Of a stretch of 64,000 nt of DNA, positions 39,244 to 49,600 are shown piece after piece. The first letter of the stretch is position 1. Each line of letters begins with the position of its first letter. Below the pieces are notes generated by a model. The model searched no databases, was not told the origin of the DNA, and worked only from the letters and a program-made list of their open reading frames with translations. Made by a program: the position numbers and the translations under genes. Origin of the DNA: Neopararhizobium haloflavum (GTDB taxonomy: Bacteria > Pseudomonadota > Alphaproteobacteria > Rhizobiales > Rhizobiaceae); contig NZ_NWUC01000005.1 in assembly GCF_002750855.1 (NCBI RefSeq), positions 124,001 through 188,000 on the forward strand, written 5' to 3'.

Positions 39244-40140
39244 TCAGGTCCGCTGCTGAACGGGAGTCGCGGCGAGCATAGCATCGGCGATCGCCAGCGC
39301 GTCCCGGCTCTTTGCGACATCGTGGACACGGAAAACGGCCGCACCCGCCGCCCTCATCAAAGCCGTCGTTGCGGCCGTGGCAACATCCCGCTCCTCTGCC
39401 TCACGCCCCGTCGCATGGCCGATGAAGCGTTTGCGCGAGGCGCCGACAAGCAGCGGATGGCCAAGTGCGTGCAATTCGCCGAGCCGCGCCATCAACGCGA
39501 AGTTCTCGTCCGGGTCCTTGGCGAACCCGAACCCCGGATCGAGCACGATCTGCGCCGGATCGATGCCGGCCCGGCGCGCGATTGCCAGCGACTGCGTGAG
39601 GAACGCCCGCTGGTCGGCGATGACGTCGGCCAGCCGTTCCCGTTCCCGGCCGGTATGCATGATGCACAGTCCGGCCCCTGTTTGCGCGGCAAGCGACGCC
39701 ATGGCGCCGTCCCTCGTCAGCCCCCAGACATCGTTGATGATGTGCGCGCCGCGCTCCACCGCCAGGCGCGCCGTGTCGGCCCGGTAGGTGTCGACGGAGA
39801 TGAGAACGTCGCTGCGCGCGGCGAGCGCCTCGATGACAGGCAGCACGCGCGCCTGTTCGCATGCCGCATCCACAGGCGCCGCGCCGGGGCGCGTGGACTC
39901 GCCACCGATGTCGACGATCGACGCACCATCATCCGCCATCGCAAGCGCTGCGTCGACGGCATCGCCGGCCCCATCGAATCGCCCGCCGTCGGAGAAGGAA
40001 TCCGGCGTGACATTGACGATGCCCATCAGGTGACCGCGTGCACCGAGATCAAGATGCCGGCCATGGCCGACCATCCACACCCGCGCGGCGGGAAAAGCAA
40101 CCGCAGATTGCATGACGTCTTCGGGTGCGGATGATGGCAT
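39244..40140 (-). CDS. folP: Dihydropteroate synthase
   Basis: A 298-residue TIM-barrel enzyme joining the pterin with p-aminobenzoate; the target of sulfonamides. 'MGIVNVTPDSFSDGGRF' and 'VDIGGESTRPGA' are the two signature motifs, and 'DPGFGFAKD' and 'VGASRKRFIG' carry further substrate residues. The ATG at 40140 has GGGAG nine bases upstream; an in-frame ATG at 40113 is the alternative. It is the first gene of folP-folB-folK. Confidence 0.95.
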   Translation of the reverse strand: MPSSAPEDVMQSAVAFPAARVWMVGHGRHLDLGARGHLMGIVNVTPDSFSDGGRFDGAGDAVDAALAMADDGASIVDIGGESTRPGAAPVDAACEQARVLPVIEALAARSDVLISVDTYRADTARLAVERGAHIINDVWGLTRDGAMASLAAQTGAGLCIMHTGRERERLADVIADQRAFLTQSLAIARRAGIDPAQIVLDPGFGFAKDPDENFALMARLGELHALGHPLLVGASRKRFIGHATGREAEERDVATAATTALMRAAGAAVFRVHDVAKSRDALAIADAMLAATPVQQRT

Positions 40141-40287
40141 TGTTCGAACTCCCGGCGCTTTGCGATGCCCGCGTTTCAACGTTGTGAGGTCGCACGTGGC
40201 ATTTTCAAGCGAGTGTGACTTTGGCGCTGTTGCATCGGGCAAGCCTATGGCGCAAGCTCTGCGACAGTGCAACCGAGGCGGGCTGAT

Positions 40288-40908
40288 ATGTCGTTTTTCG
40301 CAAAGACCGCGCTGGTCGGCCTCGCTATGATGTTTGCCGCGCCCGCTGGCATGGCCTCGGCTGAAACCATCATCACCAAATCCTTTGCCTACTTCCCGGT
40401 CAAGGGCGATACGGCTGCCGATCTCGATGAGGCGCTGCTGAGCGCCGGACCGATGGTCAAGGGCACCGGCGCGCGCCATCCCGGCGCCACCGAGATGAAG
40501 TTCGGCGGTTCCGTCACCTATGCCGAGCACGACAATCGTTGCGGCATCGACTCCGCGCGCATCACGCTCGACACCAAGATCATCCTGCCGCGCTGGACCC
40601 AGCGTCGCCGCGCCGACTTCGACCTTGCGCTGATCTGGGACACGCTGGCCGGCGACATCAAGCGGCATGAGGAACGCCACGCCGAGATCGCACGCCAGTA
40701 TGCCCGCCAGCTCGAACGGACGATCGAGGAGTTGCGGCCGGAGCGCGATTGCGCGCTGATGGAAGCGGAAGTCGCCCGTGTGACGGATGAAATCCTCATC
40801 GAGCACGACGAAGATCAGGCGCGATTCGACCGGGTCGAATCGATCAACTTCGAAAAGCGCATGGTCCGCCTTCTCGAATATCGCCTTCAGCAGCTCAAAT
40901 CACGGTAA
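40288..40908 (+). CDS. DUF922 secreted zinc-protease-like protein
   Basis: A 206-residue exported protein (signal peptide, cleavage near 'ASAE' around residue 25). The DUF922 domain includes 'GGSVTYAEHDNRCGIDSARI' and a helix with HEERH at residues 127-131, an HExxH zinc-binding pattern, which is why the family is described as predicted secreted zinc proteases. Activity has not been shown to my knowledge. The ATG at 40288 is used rather than one seven codons upstream. Confidence 0.82.
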   Translation: MSFFAKTALVGLAMMFAAPAGMASAETIITKSFAYFPVKGDTAADLDEALLSAGPMVKGTGARHPGATEMKFGGSVTYAEHDNRCGIDSARITLDTKIILPRWTQRRRADFDLALIWDTLAGDIKRHEERHAEIARQYARQLERTIEELRPERDCALMEAEVARVTDEILIEHDEDQARFDRVESINFEKRMVRLLEYRLQQLKSR

Positions 40909-41184
40909 GATGCGATTGTTAGATTGCTTCAAGAAACACACAGAAGCGCTTCAATCGATTCCAGAAAAAGCCGCGAGCTGGCACAGCTCGCCCAGGGTTT
41001 TCCCCAGACTGAAACCCGATAAAACAATCTGTGACTTCTTGGAGTGGCGCATCGGCGCGTCATCGCTTACCATTTCAGTCATGGAATCGGTAGCGTGAGC
41101 GTAGATTGACTCTCTGTGGCCTCCCTGGCGCATTCGGTTTGACGGGGCGTTCCTTCCACCCGGTTTTCGATGCGCACACCTGCA
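40909..41184 (+). other. DUF922-fpr spacer, left part
   Basis: No protein gene is supported here. A perfect 8-base hairpin (GCGAGCTG / CAGCTCGC, three-base loop) lies at 40973-40991 without a T-run. A TTGAC hexamer core at 41106-41110 and the terminator at 41185 suggest that a short RNA could be made from the right part of this gap. Confidence 0.35.
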
Positions 41185-41228
41185 CCCCGCTGCGGCACGC
41201 ACATGCAAGGCAGCGGGGGCTTTTTTTG
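41185..41228 (+). terminator. Strong orphan Rho-independent terminator
   Basis: On the plus strand CCCCGCTGC (41185) pairs perfectly with GCAGCGGGG (41210) across 16 bases, followed by GC and TTTTTTT. It points away from DUF922, whose stop is 277 bases upstream, and towards the 3' end of fpr on the other strand. It ends either a long DUF922 3' region or a separate small RNA. Confidence 0.85.
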
Positions 41229-41243
41229 TGAGCGGGGCAGAGT

Positions 41244-42287
<1,044 letters not shown>

Positions 42288-42444
42288 TCAAGGCGCGGCG
42301 ACGCGCCGTCTCGCAATGTTGTGCGTGCGTGCCGGCTTTTACTCCGCGCGGCCGGCGGCATCAAAGGTCAACCATTCCCGTCTTCCCGCCGGAGGGAGAA
42401 AATCCATCCGCCGGAACGACGGCCGTTTGACGGCGAAGCGCCGC

Positions 42445-42765
42445 TCAGGCCTGCCGCTCGGGCACGGATACGATCAGCCCGTCCAGCGCGTCGCTGACAC
42501 GGATCTGGCAGGACAGCCGCGAGGTCGGGCGCACGTCGTAGGCGAAGTCGAGCATGTCCTCTTCCATCGCCTCCGGCTCGCCAACGGCTTCCTTCCACGC
42601 TTCGTGGACATAGACGTGGCAGGTCGCGCAGGCGCAAGCGCCCCCGCATTCCGCCTCGATACCCGGAACGGCATTGCGCACGGCGTTTTCCATCACCGTC
42701 GAGCCGTTTTCGGCCTCAAGCTCGTAGCGGGTACCATCATTTGCGACGATGGTGATCTTGGTCAT
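42445..42765 (-). CDS. 2Fe-2S ferredoxin, adrenodoxin type
   Basis: A 106-residue vertebrate/bacterial adrenodoxin-type ferredoxin. The cluster ligands fit C40, C46, C49 and C86 (C-x5-C-x2-C then 'RLSCQIRV'). Such ferredoxins serve cytochrome P450s, iron-sulfur assembly or haem-a type reactions. The neighbouring fpr is a natural electron partner, with 175 bases between the two genes. No isc or hsc genes are near. Confidence 0.93.
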   Translation of the reverse strand: MTKITIVANDGTRYELEAENGSTVMENAVRNAVPGIEAECGGACACATCHVYVHEAWKEAVGEPEAMEEDMLDFAYDVRPTSRLSCQIRVSDALDGLIVSVPERQA

Positions 42766-42897
42766 TCAGCAACACTCCGCGCCCGGTAGCGGTCCGCGCG
42801 GGTTCGGCCCGGCGCGGCTCTCATTCTGGCGTCGAGTTAAAGAGTGAGGCGCGAATGTCAAGCAGCAGCGGCCGAGGAGCCGGCGCCGGCAGGCCGA

Positions 42898-43260
42898 TCA
42901 GCGTGAAAGGCGCAGCAGGAAATTCTCGACCTCGACCACCGCGCGGGCGAGCGCCTCGACATGCGCTTCGCTCTCCGGTTCGGATTCGAGCGCGGCTGCC
43001 CGGTCGGCGAGCGTGAAGGCGCCGACGCCGCGCGCCGAGCCCTTCAGCATATGAGCAAGCCCCGCCCTGTCGCTGCCGCTGCGCTCGATCGCCCGCGTGC
43101 ATTCGCGCACCTGCCGGATGAAGAGCTGCAGCACTTCGGCTTCCAGTTCCTTGTTGCCCATCGTCTGGCGCGAGAAATGTTCGAGGTCAATGGGACGCCG
43201 GCAATCGGCGACGCGCTGGCGGCATTCGGGCCGGTTGAAGGCGATGGGCAAGGCTTGCAT
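42898..43260 (-). CDS. Histidine phosphotransfer (Hpt) domain protein
   Basis: A 120-residue single-domain protein. The phospho-accepting site is His70 in 'LAHMLKGSARGVGAF', followed by the helix 'LADRAAALESEPESE', the four-helix Hpt pattern. It would relay phosphate between a hybrid kinase and a response regulator; neither is adjacent, although the hybrid kinase CckA is 10 kb away (its known partner ChpT is a different family). The ATG at 43260 is preferred over a TTG four codons upstream; both have weak ribosome-binding sites. The gene diverges from the GPR-like gene. Confidence 0.82.
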   Translation of the reverse strand: MQALPIAFNRPECRQRVADCRRPIDLEHFSRQTMGNKELEAEVLQLFIRQVRECTRAIERSGSDRAGLAHMLKGSARGVGAFTLADRAAALESEPESEAHVEALARAVVEVENFLLRLSR

Positions 43261-43654
43261 GAGCGTGTTCAATCTTGATCTGTTTCGTTATGGGCAGGTT
43301 ACACCGCGCAAACCAGCCAGCATTTTAACGCTGGCGTGGCAATTGCACGAAAACTTCGCGGCATGGTTAACGCCGGGTAAATAAGAAAAATTTGCGGCAT
43401 TATCCGTCCGAAATGTTAAAATTCCACGTCTTACTTCGTGACGTCAGTGTGGACGGAAATGCGACACGAATTGTCTCAGTGCCGCGTTTGTGCCACTACG
43501 ATACGGGTTTACTGCCCGTGTACCTCCTTGTTCGACCACCGGTTTTTTGAAGGGCTGGGGACCGTTGGATCGGATCGGGGATTGAAGGATGCACGATGCG
43601 TTCGCTGCAGACGATGATCGTTTGAAGTGCTGAGTAACGAGGCGTTGGAAGATT
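43261..43654. promoter_or_regulatory. Divergent control region of the Hpt and GPR-like genes
   Basis: This 394-base gap is the most AT-rich part nearby. It holds TTAA-CGCCGGG-TAAA at 43367-43381, one base from the CtrA full site TTAA-N7-TTAA, and two more TTAA cores at 43324 and 43415. The stretch 43440-43654 has no obvious gene; the GPR-like start is preceded by TGGAAG. Promoter positions cannot be fixed by eye. Confidence 0.4.
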
Positions 43655-46600
43655 ATGGCGAAGAAAACGGCGGCCAGTGAGTCCATCGATGATCAGGCAT
43701 TCCAGGCCCTGGAGGATGCCCTGAAGATCGATTTCGACAGCGAGGACGAGCGTGCAATCCTTGATGAAATGTCTTTCGAGGAACTTGAGACCCAGGTCTC
43801 GCATGCCGCGCGTGAGCTTGCCGAGGCCGATCGCGAGGCCCAGCAAAGCCGCATTGCCGTCGGCCAGAGCGCCCCATTGGCACCACCGGCACGCTCGCGC
43901 GCCGCAGCAATCGGCGCCGCTTTCAGGAACCCGGCCGCCTCGCCGGCCGAGCGCGGTGAGCGCATGAACGCGCGGACCGAACAGACAGCCGAAGCCAGGC
44001 CAGCCGAGCAGCGTGCGCATGCGCCCGCCGCAACGCCCTTTGCTCCCGCCAACGACGACGCAAGGCGTCCGACCGCGTTCGTCTTGAAAAGCTTCGAGGC
44101 ACCGCGGCCGCGCGGCCACATGCGCACGGCCATGCTGATGGCCGCGGGCTGGGTCGTCGGCGCGTTCGCCGTCGCGCATCTTCTCTATTCGCCCGCGATC
44201 TGGCAGATTCGCTCCCTCGGCGACCTGATGGCCATGCCGTCGGCCGTGGTGCTCCTGATTGCCACCATCGTCCCGATCATGATGTTCTTCGGTTTCGGCG
44301 TGATGATGTCGCGTGCGCAGGAGATGCGCTCTGCGGCCCGTTCCATGGCCGAGATCGCCATGCGCCTCTCCGAACCCGAGAACATCGCGTCCGAGCGCAT
44401 CACCAGTGTCGGCCAGGCTGTGCGCCGCGAAGTCTCGGCGATGAACGAGGGGATCGAGCGCACCATCGCGCGGGCATCCGAGCTCGAAACGCTGGTCCAT
44501 TCCGAGGTCAACGCGCTCGAGCGTTCCTATTCCGACAACGAGATGCGCATCCGCTCGCTCGTGCATGAGCTTGGCACCGAGCGCGACGCCATCGTCAGCC
44601 ACGCAGAGCGTGTCCGCGCTTCCATTTCCGGCGCGCACGAACAGCTCAAGGACGAGTTGTCGTCGGCTGGCGATGAAATCTCCACCCGCATCGCAACGTC
44701 CGGCGATGCCGTTGCGCGCCTTCTGGAAACGCGCGTCTCGACGCTGACGACCAATGCCGACGCCGCCACCCGCTCGCTCGACGAGATGCTGACGTCGCGC
44801 ACCGAGGCGATGCTGACGACCTTGACCGGTTCGAGCGAAACGCTGTCGAAGGAGTTCGACGGGCGAATGGACGCATTGGACCATCAGCTCGTCATGCGCG
44901 GCGAAGCGTTGCTCGCCCAGTTCGAGACACGCGCCTCGACGCTCGACAACAACACCGAGCGGCTGAACGAGGCACTCAACGAGCGCGCCCGCCAGCTCAA
45001 CGACACGCTGATCGCCCGCACCCGCGAAATCTCCGAGAGCCTCAAGGTCGGCGAGGAAGCCATCGCCCGCGGTCTCGACGACGTCATCGGATCGCTCAAT
45101 GCCTCGCTCGACGAAAAAGGCGCCACCTTCCGTCAGACGCTGAAATCCAGCGTCGACGACGCGATCGTCGATCTCGATCTGCGTTCCGGCTTCTTCGAGG
45201 AGAAGCTGCAGGCAACCGTCGGCTTTCTCAATACGGCCTTCGACGACCGTGTCGCCGAATTCACCACCGCCTTCGATGCCCGCTCCGGTCAGCTCGACGG
45301 AAAGCTATCCGACAGCCTGGCACGCATCAACCAGACCCTCGCCGGCAGCACCGAAGCCATGGACGGCATCCTGTCGTCGAGCCTTGACCGCATCACGGCT
45401 GCACTCGGGGAACGGTCCGAGGCCATGTCCGGCATGCTCGACAATGCCCATCAGCGCATGAGCGGCACGCTGGCGGCCCAAAGCGCGGCGATTGCCGGTG
45501 CCTTGAGCGAACAGAACGAGACGCTGGCCACCAATCTCGAACATGGCCATGCCCGCATCGCCGAAACGCTCGGCGAGAAGAGCGGTGCCATCGAGCGCAC
45601 GCTGACCGAGCGCGGCGATGCATTCGCCGGCCGCATCGAGGCCGTTCACGAACGCCTGTCCGCCACCATCGAGGACAAGAGCAGCGCCATCGACAAGACC
45701 CTCACCGAGCGTGGCGATGCGTTCGCGGGCCGCATCGAGGGTGCGCATGAACGCCTCGCCTTCACCATCGATGAGCGTGGCGCTTCGATCGAACGCGCGC
45801 TTGCCGAGCGTGAGGAAAGCATTTCCGGCCGTCTCGATCTGGCCCATGAACGCCTTGCCGGCACGTTGGAAGACAAGAGCGGCGCGATCGAACGCACGCT
45901 CAGCGAGCGCGGCGACGCCTTCGCCGGCCGCATTGATGCAGCGCACGAGCGCCTCTCCGTGACGCTGGACGAGCGCGGCGGCCGCCTGGAATCGACGCTG
46001 GCCGATCGGGGCGACGCCCTCGCCGGTCGCATCGAAGCCGCCAACGAGAAACTCGGCGAAAAGCTGTTCGACAGCAGCACCGCGCTCGAAGCCACGCTCT
46101 CCATTCGTGGTGACGAACTGGCCGGCAAGCTGGAAGACGCCCATTCGCGGATCGCAACGACCCTGGCGACGCAAGGCGCGGTCATCGGCAATACCCTCTC
46201 CGAGCGCCACGGCGCCATGGAACGGGCATTGTCGGAAAAGGCTGACAACCTGGCAGGCGCCCTTTCTGTCGGCGCGATGCGCATAGAGATCGCCCTTCAG
46301 GATGGCGCCAACGGCGTGACCCGCTCGCTCGACGACAGCACGCGCCGCTTCGAAGAGACGATCGATCAGCGCGCCAATACGCTCGGCTCCCTGGTTGACG
46401 GCAGTGCCGAACGCATCGACGCCCGCCTTCACGCGGCGGAGACCCGCCTCACCGGCCGGCTGGAAGAGACCGACCGCCTGATCGGGGAATCGGTCGAGGG
46501 ACGCGTTGCATCGATCGAGAACGCGATCTCCGGTGGTGCCGAGCGGATTGAGAACGCCTTCGGCAATCGCGCCGGGGAGTTCGAAGCGATGATGACATCC

Positions 46601-49600
46601 GGTGCCGACCGCATCGAGATGACCATCCGCACCGCGAGCGATGGCGTCGGCGACCGGCTCGACGAAACGACGAGCCACCTCGCCCAGACCCTGCATCGCG
46701 GAACCTCGGCCATAGACGAAGCGCTGAGTGGCGGCGTCGGTCGCTTCGACAGCGCGTTCGGCAACCGCGCCGGCGAACTGGAAGCGATCATCGGCGGCGG
46801 TGCGGAGCGTATCGATGTGAGCCTGCGCGATGCAACGACGGGCTTTAACGAGCGCCTCGACAAGACCACGCTGGAGATCACCGGCGCACTCGGCGAGCGC
46901 GCCGGTGAGCTGGAATCGATCATCGGCGGCGGTGCGGAGCGTATCGACGCAAGCCTGCGCGACGCCTCGACCGGCTTCAACGAACGTCTCGACCGGACCA
47001 CGCAGGAGATCACCGGCGCACTTGGCGAGCGCGCCGGGGAGTTGGAATCGATCATCGGCGGCGGGGCCCAGCGCATCGACGCAAGCCTGCGCGACGCCTC
47101 GACCGGCTTCAACGAACGTCTCGACCGGACCACGTTGGAGATCACCGGCGCACTTGGCGAGCGCGCCGGAGAGCTGGAATCGATTATCGGCGGCGGGGCC
47201 CAGCGCATCGACGCAAGCCTGCGCGACGCCTCGACCGGCTTCAACGAACGCCTCGACCGGACCACGCAGGAGATCACCGGCACGCTCGGCGAGCGCGGCG
47301 CAGCCATCGATGCCGCCCTGTCCGGCGGTCTGGAATCGATCGATCGCACGCTGTCCACCCGCGCCGTTGAACTGGAAGCCGCGATCACATCCGGCGCAGA
47401 CCGCCTGAACGACACGATCCAGTCCGCCAGCGAGCCGATCCGTAGTGGCTTTGCCGACAGTGCCCGCCATCTGGAAGAGACGCTTGCCCGCCGCTCGGAG
47501 GATTTCGAGATCAAGGCCGGACAGGCTGCCGAACGGCTGGCCGAGACGCTGGACACCCGCTCCGGTCAGATCGAGGAGCGCTTCGGCACGATGGACGCGG
47601 CCCTCAATGTCGGGTTGCAGAACGTCAGCCGGACCATCGAGACCCAGGCCGGCGGTTTCGCGGCGAAACTGCGCGACGCGGTTGCCGAAGCATCGAGCGA
47701 CCTTGGCACGGAAGCTTCGAAAGCCAGCGACACGCTGTCCGGTGTCGGCGACGCCTTTGCTGATCGCCTCGGCCGTCAGAGTGAAGAATTCGCCCGCACG
47801 CTGGACGAGCGCCTGTCGCAGCGCACAGATGAGATCACCGAGCGCGTCAGCGAGATGACGGGCCTGATCGATCGCTCGCGCGCGCTCTTCGGTGAAAAGG
47901 CCGACGCGATCGCCGACACGGTTCGCAGCACGGGCGTCCTGCTCGGTGAGCAGTCCGACGATCTGACCCGCCGCCTGACGGCGCAAGCCGAAGCCTTGAC
48001 CAGCAAGTTGTCCGAGCAGTCAGACGCCATCGGCGGCAAGCTGTCGGAAACGGAAAAGGCGCTCCATGCGCGCAACGAAGCCATCCGTGCCACGCTCGAC
48101 GAGCGTACGCGCGAACTCAATTCGATGCTCGCCAGCCGTTCCAGCGAACTCTCGCGCCTGATCGACGAACAGGCCCGTCCGCTGGTCGACGAGTTCGCCC
48201 GCACCACCAGCGGCGCAGCCGAGGAGATCGGTCGCTCGGGCGCGGATTTCGCCTCCCGAGTGGAAGCCGTCACCCGCGACAGCCGCGACAAGCTGCGCGC
48301 GGAGAACGCGGCGCTTGTCGAAGCGCTCAACGCGCGCACCAGCGAGACGTTGTCGGCTGTCGAGACGGTGGAATCCAGTCTCAAGGACAACGTCATGGCG
48401 TTGATCGACCGGCTGGCCGAAAGCAATGCCGCGATTTCGACCGTCGTCGGCGAAGCCTCGGAAAACCTCGGTGCCGTCGATCGCCGCCTCAGCGAGACGA
48501 CGGAAAGCTTCTCCGGTTCGGCCGAGAAGGCAGCCTCCATGGTGGCCAGTTCGACCCGGTTGCTTGAAGGCAATGTCGAAAAGCTCGACACCATCGCCTC
48601 CAGCACGCTTTCCCAGGTCGGACAGATCGCGCATCGCTTCGACGAGCACTCCCGTGTCCTGTCGTCGGCGTCCGACCTCCTCGGTGCGGCCCAGTCCAAC
48701 CTCGCCAACACGCTGGAAGAGCGGCGCGAGGCGCTGGAACGCCTCTCCGTCGGCCTCGTCGGACGTTCCGAGCAGATCGAGGCGACGATGCGGTCGCTGG
48801 AAGACATCGTCGAAAAAGCCTTCGCCAAGGCGACGGCAAAGGCCGACAGCACGGCATCGCGCCTCTCCGGCGGTCTTGGCGGCTCGCTTGACGAGATCGG
48901 CAAGCTTCTGTCGGATGCCGAAAGCCGTTCCACCGGCGTTGCCGAGAGCGTGCGCGCGGCGGTCAAGGAAGCCGTCGAGGATGCCGTCGGCCGTTTCGGC
49001 GGTGCGACGGAGGAAATCCGCAAATCGGCCGCCGACATCCGCAAGGAGCTTGGCGCAACCCGCGAAGAGCTGAAGCGCGGCGCATTCGACCTGCCGGAAG
49101 AAACCCGCAGCAGCGCCGCGGCGATGCGCCAGGCGGTCGCTGAGCAGATCCAGGCACTGAAGGACCTGTCACGCATCGTCGAGGCTTCCGACCGGGCGAC
49201 GGATCTTGCCGGGAGCAGCGGTACGCTGGCGAAAACCGCTGCCGCCGCGCCTGCCGCTTCGCCGGCCCGGCCGCAACCCCAGCCGCAGCAGGCACAACAG
49301 GCAGCTCCCGCCCCGCTGCGCGGCACGATCGAACCGTCCGCGGCCCCGAAAGCAGCCCCGCTGCAGGGTGGCGGATGGGTCAGCGACCTTCTGCGCGGCG
49401 CAGCCTCGCGCGAGGAAGGCGACGAGCCCGCCTTGAGCGAAGCGCGCGGTGAAGGCGAGCGCAGCCGCCAGCCGCAGCCCGCACAGCCCGTGCGGACCGC
49501 CGATGGGCGCAATCCCCGTCACGTCGTGGAGTCGCTCAATTCGCTGTCCGTCGATATCGCCCGTGCCATCGACCACGAGGCGTCGGTCGAATTGTGGCGG

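Noticed and set aside
45305-47986. 893-codon open frame antisense to the GPR-like gene
   Set aside because: It mirrors the repeats of the sense gene, has no start signal and follows from high GC content; the same holds for the 578-codon antisense frame at 47776-49512.
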